The notes beneath the pieces are model-generated. The model had not been told where the DNA came from. It did not search any database and worked only from the letters and a program-made list of their open reading frames with translations. A program made the translations under genes and the position numbers. A DNA stretch of 64,000 bases from positions 186,001 through 250,000 of the forward strand of contig SEMN01000592.1 of NCBI GenBank assembly GCA_005408345.1, given 5' to 3'. Of the stretch, positions 23,877 through 36,259 are shown in pieces. The stretch's first letter is position 1; the number at the start of each line of letters is the position of its first letter. The DNA is from Macquaria australasica. Lineage: Eukaryota > Chordata > Actinopteri > Centrarchiformes > Percichthyidae.

Positions 23877-25040
23877 TTCTCTGTTATCGGTCATTAAGTG
23901 CTACGTTTCCATGGAAACAGCCAGTTTGGCAGGAATTGGCATGCTGTAAAAGCGTCCCTGTGATGCTCAATATGGAGAACTATCTTCCTTCCACTGAGAG
24001 CTTGTCCAGTTTAGCGTGTCGTTGCAAAACCTGTTAGGGCCTCGAGTCGTGCTGCAGAGCTCGAGCGTTTTGGAGAGAAAGGACAAGGATGGAGCCGACG
24101 TCTCTCAGCAGGGGTAGATATGGAAGGTCATTGAGGGCACACCCCCCACCCACACAAAGGCATGCACATGGCACGCCGAAAACGTCCCCTCCGTCCCTTA
24201 TCTCTCGTTCAGGGTATGGGTGGCTGTTACCTTACTGCCGTCACTTCTAAGAGTAGTGACCCTGTTGGCAGATGACATGGGGGGCTGTCTGTGTGTAATT
24301 AGGCTGTGCTCTGTGTGTAATGACTTAGCATGGAGCTGCTCTCTATCAGGCCCAGCAGACAGCCACTGTTCGTGTCAGACCGTGGGGAGGAGGGAGGAAG
24401 GGGTTCGGCCATCACCAAGGGCAAGCCTATAGGACGTTTCGGCAGCCTCATCTCTCAGAGGGGAGGTTAAATTGAGTTCCTGAGTCAGTGAAAATCCCCA
24501 TATCGCTTATCGAAAGGCAAGAGGGTTAAATATTCAGTCTGGGAGGTTTGAACTGTAATCTGCACTGTGAGTTTAAATTGTCTTTGGATTCCTCCCTCTC
24601 TGCTCTGTTCTGCCTGTGGTAAGACAGAGATAAGTGGGCCAGAACAAAATGGCTGTCATAGTGACTGTCACTCAGGTATGTGCTGGGCCTGCAGAGTCGG
24701 ACATAAAACTCAACTTAGCAAATAATATGTTATACTTGATACTTGTTAAAAAATGTTATCTCTGATATAAATTTGGGAGCTACTTCAAAGCCAACATCTA
24801 CAGGCCGCGTGATTCTGCTTTATGAATGTGTTCACCCCCCAAAAAAACATTAATCTCTACAAGTTAAATGATTTAGATTTAGCCATCCACGGCTTTTTCT
24901 TAAAACATGAAACTACGTCAAACTGATGAGATAATTCCATTTGTTCCTGGCAAAGTTTCCTTTGTTTCTGGAATTTTCTAAAAACAAACATCACTCTTTT
25001 GAAACAAGTTAAATGTGCCAGATTGTTGCTAGAATTAGGC

Positions 25041-25225
25041 AGTTGTCGTTCAGGCGGTCTGTTAATGGTAAGGTTGGTGGTCCGATTCCCAAGTTTCTCC
25101 TGACCATGTGTTGAAGTGTCCTTTAGCAAGACACTGAACCACAAATTGCTCCTGATACTTGTGTATTTCAGGTAGAAAACAGTGTAAGGTATAAGACAAA
25201 AGCGTCTGCCAAATGTAATTTAGAA
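25041..25225 (+). mobile_element. tRNA-derived SINE remnant
   Basis: A B-box-like GGTGGTCCGATTCCC is followed by TGAAGTGTCCTTTAGCAAG, GACACTGAACCACAAATTGC and TCCTGATA, then AAAGCGTCTGCCAAATG. This order is characteristic of a common fish SINE whose consensus reads '...gttcgatcccc...tgtccttgggcaagacactgaacccc'. The A-box region is degraded and the element is truncated. Confidence 0.7.
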
Positions 25226-25230
25226 TCATG

Positions 25231-27886
25231 AAAATGACACTGATTCTGGCAAAATCTTGAACAAGTTCATTTGGATTGATGGGGGATTAAGGTGGGGATT
25301 TTTTCCAGCACTGAGCTGTGTTAAACAAAGTCTGTATGTTTGGATAATGAGCACTGTATTGCACTGCTGTGCATCCTTAGCACGCTGTTTTCACCCATTT
25401 GAATTATATAATAACACCTCATTGACCTCCGCTGCTCTAATACCTCTATGAAGTCTCTTCTCCAAATTATAGCTGATCCACGCTCGGCTGTCTCTGGCTC
25501 TGCGAGTTGCTTTCTCTCAGCTCATTATCCATTTCATATTTACTGATGTTTTACAAGAGGGAACTTAGCAGCGGAGATTTAAGATGACTCGTCTTATTTA
25601 CAGAGTTTACAGGAGCAGTAAGGCTGCCAGAGAAGCAGTACTTTTTAAATTATATTCAACACAGTGGAAACAGAACCAAAATAGTTTAGGGTTTAAACCT
25701 AGTTGCTAGAGCTTGGCAGACATGGTCAGAGATATGCGGAGCAGCAGTATATGCGGTGTGGGAAAGATGATGAGAGGATATGAGCTGCAGAAGAGGACAG
25801 ACAGATGGCATGAAAGAGCAGCGGTGCCTATACTTTCTGGCATGGATGACCTAGGACCAACATTATGACAGTGAGCAGTGAGCTGCAAACCAAAAATAAT
25901 GCAATTGGACATTGATTATTTAAAAACATAATGAACCAAAAACACTGTCTTAGCTTTAATATTATCAAGAGGCTGTACAAAATGTGTTTGAAAGAGTAGG
26001 CTCTTTAAAACATTTGGAGAGAGCACAGGATGAGCTAGCCATTTGTATCAATAGACTGAAACAAGCCAAGCTCACAGTTAGACTGATGGACAGGTGCCAG
26101 GCTTCATCAGTGGCGTGGAAGTGGCGCAGTAATTAGTCAAATGAGGAGGAAGTGGAGGAGACGCTACAGAGAGAGAAGCCCCCTGGGGCCTTGTCTCCTC
26201 AGTAGGAGGACCTCCACGACCCACTCAAATACACACAGACAAACACAACCATGCAAACACAAATTCACGCAGATACCAAAACATAATGTGCACAGTTTCA
26301 CACATTAGAAGTCTTTTAGATATAGAAACAAGGAGCACACATGCCCCAAGAAATAATCTACATGCCCACAAACACGCACACACACATGTGTGTTACACGT
26401 GCTATTTTGCTACTGCTGTGACTTAATGCGAGGGGATGGGAGAAATTTGGATGATTTTATGTTTGATATACAGCAGCCCCTGCCTGAGACATTACTGTGA
26501 CAATATGCAAGCAGTTTTAAAGCTACATAAAGTATTGCATAGGGGGTGGGGATGGGGAGGGGGTTGAGGAAGTCAAGAAAATAAGAGAAATAGCGGTGGG
26601 AAGAATTATAGGGAGGATATTTTTGCAGCTGTCTATTTGAGAAAACCTAGTAGATGGGAAAAACAATTCCCTACCATCAGCAAGTTAATAAAAAGGCTGC
26701 AGTTTATCTCTGTCTAAAAGACAAATACCCTGACTGAGGATGGAAGGGAGGAGAGGAGCAGGGGGGAGGCTGCCCCACATTTCCCTTCGTCCTTCCCAGC
26801 TCCAACAAGTCACTTACTGTGAATCCTCCTGTCTGATAGTTGCCAACTGGCTGGCTGTTTTTTTTTTTTTTACCGAGCGAGTCCTGTTGAATCCTGCGAT
26901 CGCACACCACTTCTGCATGACCCCTTGGTTCTGCTGACAGGGCTAATTAATGGATAGATACAAAACCGGGCAGTTAAAGATCGCTGTGGGCTCCATCTGT
27001 CCAGCTGGTCTTGTTTGCCCATTGGTTTGTGCCGTCTGTGGCTTGGCATAGTGAATATCCCCTCTCACACTGTCATACTGGCATGCTTTATCTAGTGTTT
27101 GAGTCAGATTTTTTAAATTTTTTTAATCTGCTCGTTTGGGAGCGGAAATGAATGAATTATAATGTAAGACACTGTGTTTACTAAGGATCTTGATTGTGTC
27201 ATGGTCAGTTAAGATGGACTATAATGATGAATCAGTTATGGCTCTGTGATTCGTATTTCCAAGCCATGGCGATCACTAAAACTAGAATTACAAGCACTTT
27301 CAACGGCCTCTAGATCTTGCAAATGTGACACAAGTGAGCTCTGGATGAAGATGATAATGGCATCACTAAGGATGTTGGTAAGATGCAATGAAGCAGTGAA
27401 GACAGCAAGTTTGAATACACTGATTACATTTGAATGAGAGCATACAGTACCTGCAGGTGAATATGCTATTTCAGCGTGGAGATTAGACAAGGCTGAGTGT
27501 ATGCAAAGTCCTGTCTCTGTGGAGTGTTTGTTCACGTGTGTGTGGTTGCGGTTGTGTGCGCGTCAATGATGTTATTCTTTGTTCAGACCTGTTTGTATCA
27601 CCAGTTGACAATCCCTCTGATAATGTTACATAAGCCAACCCACTCTACCCCCTCCTCCATGTCATCTTTTTGTTTCTTTCTCTCTCTAATCTCAAACTCT
27701 CCCCAAGGGGTGTATGTAAATATTTAGCCCAGCCTTTGTTTTTTTTACTATGATGAGTGCCCGGATGCAGCTAGCTTACTGTGTGCTGGCGCTGGCACCC
27801 TGTGTTGCCTCTGAGACTGTGTTGGAATCGTGTGTGTTGCTTTTGCATGTACTGTTACCACACTGGCTTTCTATTAGGATTTGGTC

Positions 27887-27931
<45 letters not shown>

Positions 27932-30209
27932 TACAGTATGTACGTGGTTTACACTCATACAGATTTATCTCTCAAAATTTGGATCCTTGATTTCAGAGAT
28001 GTAGACAAAAGCATGCGTGTCACTTCTAGCTGGCGACCCTCGATTATGCCGGCTGAAAGAACAACTGTCACTGGCAAATTTTGCCCTTGTAGCTAGGTTG
28101 CTAATTAAGCTAATGTTAGTGTAATGAGTTGGTTGAAAAGGCCATCTCCGGCTGACTGTCTAATATTTCTTAGTGTACATGATATTGCACTAAAAGATTG
28201 AGGCTAAAGCTGCATGTCCCAGACAAAAAAACATTTAACATAACCTGTGACCCAAACAAACTAATGTAACCTAGTTTGTTAGTGACGTGTTCCTTAGCCT
28301 TGGAAGTAAAGCTATGTTACTACTGTAGGTAGTAAGCCAGTTAGCCAGACATGCTAACCATTGCAGCTTATGTTAGAGCACATAAACACATTGTCTAATC
28401 CATTCCTCACACATGTGGAGAAATCCAAAGCTAGATAGACTTGCTGTGCCTAGTTACGGTTGTTGGACAGTCACTGTTCAGGGGCAGGTTTTAGTGAGTG
28501 GTGCAGTCACTGAATAAAAATCCAGTAACTCGAAGGAAATCTTGTAAAAGCAAAATGCAAATCAGATTTCAAAATTTGGCTGATAAAAAAAATCACACAT
28601 CATGGAAATATCACTTGGTAAACTATTTTTTTTCTGTTGGTATGATGCAGTGCCAAGCCCTGGTAGACAGTCAGAAGTATATGCCATCAAAGCAGGTGGC
28701 AGCTCTATACATATTGTCCATTGCTGACACACTCATCTTTCTCTTTTTCTCTTCTGTTGGGACAGAAAACCTCCCTGAGACACTAACTCCACAATAGCAG
28801 TCAATGTTTCTGCTTTTTCTGCGTCTGACTGGACTCCTCTGGAGGCTTCCAGTCCTATTGAGCTACGAGAGGCTTCTGCTGTGTTGTGTCTTATCGAGCT
28901 CCTCTGAGGGGCTGCCGCTCCCTATGTGTTCTCTCGTATTGAACTCTTCCTGGGGCCCATGGAAGCTGGGTCTGCTCGGCAGAGCCCACTAATATTCCTT
29001 AATGATGTGGCATCTGTCTCTGTCAACCTCCACGCTGCAGCAGCCAGACGCGGCCTATTGTGGCTGACTTCACAGAGAGATAAGCAGTCCTCTCTCTTAG
29101 ACACAGACGAAGGGACAATAACATCAACACTACCACAGAACATCAGTGCTACCAGCTCACATAGTGAAAAAGTCAACAAATATGTCTTCATACAAAGTGG
29201 CAGAAGCAGACAGAAATCTTTTTCATTTGTTATCATTTTTACTGTTTTGACTTTCCTCTGCTGCGTTGATGACAGGAGGAACATTTTGAAAAATCCCAGG
29301 TTTGTGAGATAACACGAGTTGGTTTAGAAATTTTATGCAGCATTAACAAGTTTTTTCTATAATGCTGAAGTTGAGGAGTACGCGGATTGACTTGCAAAAC
29401 AGTGGACTTCTTTGATGAGTGGAGCCAGCTGAATCTGCATACCACTTTTTAACAGTGATTTTCTGGAGTCTCGCCACCCTCTGTCTCCCCATCTGTGTGT
29501 TTACAGTGACACTCAGAGCTTGGCACACTGGAACCAGTCATCATGGCTAATGACGAGAATGTGAGTATGTGTGACATGTATGAGCTGTACAGAGGCCGTG
29601 AATGTGAGTTCATGCACGTGTACATTTGCATGTCTCACTGTGTGTGTGTGTGTGTGATTTTCAGTGTGTACTTGACAGTCCTGACTGCCAGAGAAAGCAT
29701 ATTGGTGGCGATTGGCATAGTTACTTCTTGTATCCTGTGTGAGCGTTGGCAGCAGAAGGTTTCGATTGGCCGTCAGTTGCTCTCTGCAGAGCCACCTCTC
29801 CTCTTTTCCTGTGAGAGTGACAGGCCTACACAGAAAGCTGTCCAGGCGTCACAGTCTCAAGCCAACAGCATAACTGACTAACACTGCTAATTTGCTCACC
29901 AGCCTTTTCAATCCATGAATTATCATTCCTCTTTACAAAAAGGATGGGCACTACAAAACAGCCACATCCATTTGATTCTTTTTTCTGTTTTGAGTATGTA
30001 ATCTTTTTATACTGTAAAATGCTACGTAAAGCTGACATGTCTGTATAATGTAAATGGGACTTGCCCGTCATCTTTTAGTGGAAAAAACATCAATCATCAG
30101 CATACTTTCAATTGAATAAATGAATAAATTTGTGCATATGTATTTGTTCCCTTTAGAATAGCTTGTGTGCCCATTGTGGGCACGTACACTGCAAAGGCGG
30201 CACTATATA
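25231..30209. other. Unassigned intronic sequence
   Basis: It holds a (CA)18 array (27891-27926) and a 14-T run (26858-26871). A CA-rich patch lies at about 26225-26400. None of the short open frames shows a recognisable domain. Confidence 0.45.
27891..27926. repeat. (AC)18 microsatellite
   Basis: Eighteen uninterrupted AC units followed by GCACATAC. Several short open frames cross it on both strands and are artefacts. Confidence 0.97.
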
Positions 30210-30668
30210 CTGTGGTGGAGAGTAACTTCTTACATTTACTCAAGTACGGCAGTTTTGAGGTGCAGTACTTGTAATTTACTTGAGTATTTCCATTTTATGC
30301 CACTTTATACTTCTGCTCCACCAAATTTCACAGGGAAATATTATATTTCAGCTCCACTACATATATTTCACAGCTATTGTTACTAGTTACTTACAAAACA
30401 TATGATCAGTTTAGAAAATATTAACTATCAACTACAACAGTTGTATTGCTTTACATGTTAATGCATCAATAATAACGTTTCAGTAATTGAATAATATTAC
30501 TCTGACAGGGGTATTCTGCATAATGAGTATATTTACTTTTAATACATAGGACATTTTGTTGCCAGGACCTTTGCACTTTTACATGAGGAGTTTAACCTGT
30601 AATGGAGTATTTTTTGTATTGCTACTTTTACTTAGTTTAATGATCTGAATATTTCTTCCATCTCTAAC
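30210..30668 (-). mobile_element. hAT-like non-autonomous transposon (CAGTGGTGGAA family), reverse copy
   Basis: It begins CTGTGGTGGAGAGTAAC and ends ATTTCTTCCATCTCTA, which are the two ends of the 6854-7543 family in reverse orientation, mutated at the tips. Interior words match the reverse complement of that element: TTTACTTGAGTATTTCCATT, CTTTATACTTCTGCTCCACC and TATTTCAGCTCCACTACAT. About 459 bases, uninterrupted, and no coding frame. Confidence 0.85.
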
Positions 30669-31630
30669 TATGTATTTTCTGACTTTGTGTACATTGCAGC
30701 AGACTAAAGCAAATCAATTAAATAAACAAAGTTAAATCTCCTACTTATCTCCAATGATACTTAGATGTAGTTGGATAGTTTGCTGTACTGTACACCAAAC
30801 AACCAAGTAGTTAGATATACAATCATACTCAATGTAGGTATATAATAATGGCAAGATTTTACAGAACTCTATTGTTCCTGCTGTTTATTTCTTTTTATAA
30901 GTACCCACAAGTGGTTTGCCTCACATTGCATATGATTATCAGAAAAGTTGCCTGCTACAGTGCTTGGTTATTCTCCTGTACCTGCCCCATTACCTATGAG
31001 TGAGTCAAGCTCTAAAGCCCTCAAATATAATTTCAGGCGGGCTGATGTGCTTATGGCCCTTCAGCGATGATGGTCACTCGTCTTCAACCTCTAGCTAAAG
31101 GGGATTTAAAGCTCCTCAGGCCAGCATTACCATGTGCTGTTGGTCTGCACCCAGTGTTCCTCCAAACTAATGCTCATTGGCCGGCTGCTTCTTTCTGGGT
31201 CCGGAGCTCTGTGTGGTTGACAGCACAGCTCAATCTTTTCTCTGAGAATGGACAAGGACCTCACCTGCCTGTTACAGGAGCTTGTAATGGCCAACCTGTC
31301 AGATAGAGGAGCACCCCACAGTACTATCCATCTTTATTTGTCTCTCTTTGTATTTTTTATTAGTCCATGTAGAGTGATAAAAAGAATAAAACAGACTTTC
31401 CTCAGGCAAACATCCATAGTGTTTCACATACTAAATGGCAGCCACACTGATACCAGTGCTGTTTATGTGGCAGTACATGATGTACAATAGACATAGGTCA
31501 CTGGAGAGGGGAACAAACTGTGTGGGTGGATATAGTACACTGGTGTCATGCCCATTTATGCTTAGGGAGCACGCGCCAGCATAGGTGTATGATACTGATC
31601 CATCATCTGTTAGACTTATGTAAATTTAGC
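30669..31630. other. Unassigned intronic sequence
   Basis: No repeat, gene or RNA recognised between the two transposon relics. Confidence 0.4.
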
Positions 31631-31947
31631 ACTGGGCAACGTGGACAAAATTATTATCACAATAACTAACAAAGCTTGAAGTCTTTATGAATGTGTTACA
31701 CTATTTTGTAAATGATTTAAAATCAAAATGTTTGAGTGAAGTTGTTTTTTTTTGTGTGTGTTTTTTTTAAGTACAATAAAATCTTAAAATTCTCACATAT
31801 TCAAGATAATATGCTGTGACATATTTTGGTTAAATTGAACTTGTTATTCATTTAGACATCAGAAATATGAAAAACAATGACTCAAATGTTGGCACAAAGT
31901 TTTATGGAGAGTTGATAAATGGTAATATTGAATTATTGTCCAGCCCT
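31631..31947. mobile_element. hAT-like relic (ACTGGGCAA...CCAGCCCT)
   Basis: The left end ACTGGGCAACGTGGACAAAA and right end GAATTATTGTCCAGCCCT form imperfect inverted termini of the 'gggctgggcaatat' fish family. The interior is AT-rich with no open frame. Confidence 0.6.
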
Positions 31948-32821
31948 GTGTGGGTTTATTTTCTGTCCTCTGGTAAACAGCAGAAAAGGTCATGTGTAGC
32001 AGAATCCATACATGTCAATGGGGAATGAGCTGTAATCTGTAGTTTTTGCCTGGACCCACTATTGATATTGTATAAGTCAATTTGATAATAGCTCTGCTTT
32101 TTTTTGAGACCTAAGTGCTGGTTTGCATTTACCAACTGAACGTGTGTTGCTGCAGCTAATTTTCATACGTTTTGCACCACAATGACAATGGTTGATTTAA
32201 TTTCTCAATGGTTTGCTGGCTCTATGCTTTGAGGAGGTAATTAAGCAATGCATTTCCCAATGAGGCTGTTTGATGATTGTAGCAGCAGAGACTGCACAAT
32301 TATGCAGTACATTGGAATCATTTTAAATCCCTAAATATAGAAAGAAAGTGCAGGACAAGGAATGGAAGTTTTTTCCTTCCTCAACTCCTTTTTGAGTTTT
32401 TTTGAAAAGGGTTTACAAAAACAAAAAGTGGACCTTACTGTGTATTATAACAAATACAAAATATTTTGGAATCCCCGCAAGCAATTTGAGTCTCACTGAT
32501 CTCTGTCTTTGTCTTTTGTGTTTTGTTTCTAAGCTCAGAGTAGAGAAGGCTCTGCCTATAATGTCGACGAGACTGCCATGAATCTTCCAGAGAGGCAGAC
32601 CCAGAGAGCACTACCGCACATTAAGGGAATGAATATTGATTTAAAAACAAATTTGACATGGTTTTTAAATCGACTTGAAAAATGCGTTGCTTAAAAGAGT
32701 CAGGGGTTTGTAGTCTGTCAATGGAGCGGAGAAAACTTCGCTCTTGTTTTATGGTTTAATAAGATTCCATTAATGGCTTCTTCCACCTTGACAAAAAGCC
32801 CTCTGACATGGTGTGTGTCAC

Positions 32822-32847
32822 TGTGTGTGTGTGTGTGTGTGTGTGTG
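32822..32847. repeat. (TG)13 microsatellite
   Basis: Thirteen TG units, preceded at 32811-32818 by a short GT run. A longer array lies about 100 bases downstream. Confidence 0.95.
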
Positions 32848-32943
32848 CAAATGTGTGGGTATGTTAATGTGTGTTAATACGTGATTATTGGTCTCAGGTC
32901 TGAGGACTGCCTCATTCAGAACTGAACACTAATGACTAATTCC

Positions 32944-32945
<2 letters not shown>

Positions 32946-32983
<38 letters not shown>
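32946..32983. repeat. (TG)19 microsatellite
   Basis: Nineteen uninterrupted TG units. Confidence 0.97.
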
Positions 32984-32985
<2 letters not shown>

Positions 32986-34406
32986 TGCATGGACGGTTGA
33001 ATTGCAGACTAATGACTTTTTCAGGATGAGCAGCTGAAGCACAGAATGAAAGAAACAAAACTAAAAGAATTGAACCACCTGTTTCATCAAAACACATTTA
33101 AAAAGATTTTTTTTTGTGTGTGTCGCATTATGATGGAGTATGCAGATTTCACCTTCACATTTCACTTTTAGAAGTAGTTCAGTTCAAAGTGCTGTTTGAA
33201 ACTAAGCAGGATCCCTGATCCCTCAGAGGGCAGCCAAAATAAGACACCAGGCAATCGCGACAGAGTGCTTGGTTGGCATGATCCGAGCTGCTGGGGCCAG
33301 GTTTGCCCGCTCAGTGGGCCAGTGGCAGGAAACTGCCTCTGGCTGCCTGCCCAGCCTTCAGCTCGACAGAGACGGATCATATGGACGCCAGTGTTTTCCT
33401 TTCCTAATTGCTGCACATCAACACATCAGTCCCGCACACATAATATTTTATAACAGAGCAAGAGATCCTTACTTTGGCAATTTTAAAAGAAATATGAGAA
33501 TGATTGTTTTGTAAACATTCAATCACAAGCCTTCAGAATCAGACGATGTGCTGATTTCAATCATGTCTGATCTAACTGACGTGTGTGCGGATCACCAGTT
33601 GAATCTCAAACACCCTGGATAGTCACTGAAAGACAAGGCCACAATAGCCTAGTTTAATTGATTAATAACCTTAATCACATGATAAATACAAACAATGCTC
33701 ATTGTGTACAGAGCCAACTGATCATCCCACAAATAGCAGGGGCCCTGCAGGAGGCTGCAAATACTCACCTCCAGTTTCTTTTGCAAAATGTACAGGCCCC
33801 GCTCAGCCTGTTTTCAGGCATTTTTTCCCCTTATCATATTCTTTTTTCAGTGCCTAATAATGTACAGACACATGCAGGTAATTCAGTTTTATTGTGAGCT
33901 TCCATGTCTGTTTTTTCTTCTTGGTCCTACTGACCAGGCGGGTCTCAAGTCTTGTAGGATAATGCGTGTCTGAGTAACATCCCACATTCTGAGGTCAGTC
34001 TGTGGTGTGAGGTGTGTGGTGTTGGTACTTTGTTGTCAAAATGTGTGTTCTCATTATCAGTAAAATCAGATAAAATCAAAAAATAAGTGTAGTGTGTCCC
34101 CAGCTTTACTGGTTGTTTAAATATATTTAAGAAAGCATTGTTTCACAGATAGATTTTGTCTTTTGTTGAAACTATGCTCACACTAGACCAATAAAACAAC
34201 AATGGATGCAGATAGCCAAGCTGTGCTTTATCTCACTGCAAACTCTTGTCTTCATTCAGCTAGTGGTGGTCTCTGTAACTGGAATAAAAGTTGTACTTTC
34301 GCACTTCAGGTCATGCACACTAATGAAAAGCTTAAGGTTGTTAAATCAGTAAAAAAAAGCTCTCTGTATTTGATATGGTTGACTATTATGCCTTTTTCCT
34401 GGAGAC

Positions 34407-35070
34407 TTGTTACAGCCTTGCTCACAAAATTGTGATTGTATCAGTTCTCTGGGCAATTTTTCATTACAAAGAGTTATTTTCTGTGTGTGGCGTACTGTAA
34501 GGCTCAGTAAGCATATTAGTTTACATTGCCGTGCAGATGACACACAGTTTTACATCTATGTTTTGCCAGATAATGTTGGATTAGACTCCTTCATTAACTA
34601 AATCTGTGTTTATTAATCTACTCTACGGCTGGCATATTGCTCAGGCCTGAAAATAGCTTTAGCGATTTCAGTAAAGGACAAAAATAGATTTTAATACTCA
34701 TAAGGACTGTAACAAAAAAACATTTGGCCACCTGAGAAACGTTCTAAAGGTCAGTGTGTTTGATTGTCAGATGTCCACTTCAAAACCAACATGCTTTCAA
34801 TAAGAGGCTGCTGTTAATGAAAGCACCAATCTCAGGCCTTGATGAGAAAACAACAGGAACCTGAAATCAACCTAAAGATCCTTAGTTGGACCTAAGAAAC
34901 CGCTCACTTCAGGCCTGCACTTGTCATTGTACTGGCTAACTGTTAGTTTTAGAAGAGATATCAAGATTTTCTATATCTTTTTATTCTTGATTTTACTTCA
35001 TTTTGATTGTAGTCATTCTCTGTGAAGTGCATTACATTATATCACCATGAATGAAAGGTTCAATATGAAG
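34407..35070 (+). mobile_element. Decayed LINE (L2/Rex-like) reverse-transcriptase fragment
   Basis: Three ordered relics of a non-LTR retrotransposon are visible. At 34486-34509 the codons read C-G-V-L-stop-G-S-V, where the family has CGVPQGSV. At about 34530-34560, in another frame, lies LHCRADDTQFYIYV, matching the catalytic HCYADDTQLYI block. At 34930-34971 the frame reads YWLTVSFRRDIKIF, matching the C-terminal HWLPVSFRIDFKIL motif. At 34712-34755 the bases resemble the family's FFHLRNI segment. A tail-like GTGAAGTGCATTACATTATA and GAATGAAAGGTTCAATAT (35020-35066) resembles L2-type 3' ends. Internal deletions, frameshifts and stops make it inactive. Confidence 0.75.
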
Positions 35071-36110
35071 TGTGTGTAATTACTTGAGTTAAATGATTGA
35101 TTGAAGAGTTTATAGTATCTCAAGCTAAGGGCAAATAACTAGACACACAACCTGAGTAAATGCAGCATTTCGGCCTCGCATGTAAGGTTTAAAAAGACCC
35201 TAATTGCTTTAAAATATTCAACAACAGGCTTTTCCTGGGTTTTCTTCAGAAGAACTATACAAAATGGTTTTATGGTGTGAAAGTGGGTCTTGCAGTGTCT
35301 TAGGGCAGCAGGATAAGTCGTAATCCCTCGGGTGGTGCTCTGTTGTAGACTACAGATCCTATAGAGAGCCCGGGCTGCTGAGTCAGCCTTCACAATTCTT
35401 CCAGGGGGAGCAGACTAATCTCCCAAGTACCTTCCTCTGTCAGCGGTCCAAGCGTCTGTCGTTCTGCCTCTGGATGCCCCTCCTTTCCAAACATCCCAGT
35501 CCCTTGTGGCATCCCAAACCCATTTCTCTTACTTGTTTTTTGTTTTGTTTTGTTTTTTTGTGGTTTGCAAAGTCTCTGTCTGTTTAATGGGTCTTACATG
35601 ATTTCATACTGGTAATGCCAAAGTAAGAGTGCTTGATATGTTGCTGTTTCTGAGTGAAAATGTTGTAATTCTTACTTGCGCTTTAACTAGGGGATCTTCA
35701 TAGGTTGCAAAGATTCTATGGTCCTGGTTCAGGGTAGCCTTCAGTAACTCATTGGATGAAGCTACAAATATATTACCAAGCTGTAAATAAGGCAGCTTGT
35801 TTTACTCCCAAAGGAGATAACATTGTGGAGATGCAAGGTGTTCACACAGCATTGAGGATCTGCTGGAATTTGCGTTTATTTAATTTGATCCACACTGCCA
35901 GACTGCAGCTGGCTAGCTAAGTGCTTTGCCATTAGGGCTCTGTTCTGTGTTTAATTCTGCTACAGTGCTGAGGCTTGTGGGTATAATGGCAGGCTGCGTA
36001 CTGCCTGCTCTACAGTAAATGTTTACCATCTCGTGTGCTACCTTGAGAATAAGCAAACAGCTCCTCTGTGATCTTCTTAATTAAACTAATGGCTCCTGTA
36101 ACCTGACCTT
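35071..36110. other. Unassigned intronic sequence upstream of exon 3
   Basis: No repeat family recognised. A GTTTT ladder lies at about 35536-35563. The stretch leads into the polypyrimidine tract of the exon 3 acceptor. Confidence 0.4.
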
Positions 36111-36136
36111 TGATTCCCTGTGTTCTTCATCTGCAG

Positions 36137-36253
36137 ATTTATAGTGAGAAGAAGAGCCAGTTTGAAATCAAGAGAAACAACCCCAAGGACTTGGTGGAGC
36201 GAGTGGCACGGGACATCTCCAAGCTGCTCAACAGTAAGAGGAAAGCCCTGGAG
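36137..36253 (+). CDS. cacna2d2: Exon 3 of the same alpha2-delta subunit gene
   Basis: The acceptor is a pyrimidine-rich tract ending in CTGCAG at 36136, and the donor is GTAAGA at 36254. The exon is 117 nt, exactly 39 codons, phase 0 at both ends, so it continues the frame of the 82-nt exon. It opens IYSEKKSQFEIKRNNPKD and closes LVERVARDISKLLNSKRKAL then E. The pattern IY-(6)-F/Y-(10)-LVE-(2)-A-x-DI-(2)-LL-(4)-AL is typical of alpha2-delta-1 and -2. From memory about 18 of 39 residues match CACNA2D2 and about 17 match CACNA2D1, so this exon alone does not separate them. It lies in the extracellular alpha2 part just before the VWA_N domain. I see no N-glycosylation sequon in it. The next family segment (rLa.eAe..q..H.Wq) was not found downstream, so exon 4 probably lies beyond the window. 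Confidence 0.92.
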
Positions 36254-36259
36254 GTAAGA

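Larger units (their letters stand above)
31948..34406. other. Intronic sequence, unassigned apart from the TG arrays
   Basis: Besides two TG arrays, 33190-33400 is relatively GC-rich and keeps frames open on both strands, but no domain is recognisable. It may be a conserved non-coding block. Nothing else seen. Confidence 0.4.
3809..36136 (+). other. Intron 2 of the cacna2d2-like gene (32.3 kb)
   Basis: The intron is bounded by GTAAGT at its 5' end and CTGCAG at its 3' end, between two exons whose phases join cleanly (phase 0). It holds no open reading frame I can recognise as a gene. Its content is old transposons, simple repeats and unassigned AT-rich sequence. Long 5' introns are usual for alpha2-delta genes in vertebrates and often hold regulatory elements, but no specific enhancer can be proved here. 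Confidence 0.85.

Noticed and set aside
23756..23949. Strong pyrimidine tract ending TTCCCAG, a possible acceptor for another exon
   Set aside because: The following sequence does not continue the alpha2-delta protein, and exons 2 and 3 already join in phase.
28498..29312. Several overlapping 60-128-codon open frames
   Set aside because: Present on both strands with no recognisable motif and no splice pattern fitting a gene. Treated as chance.
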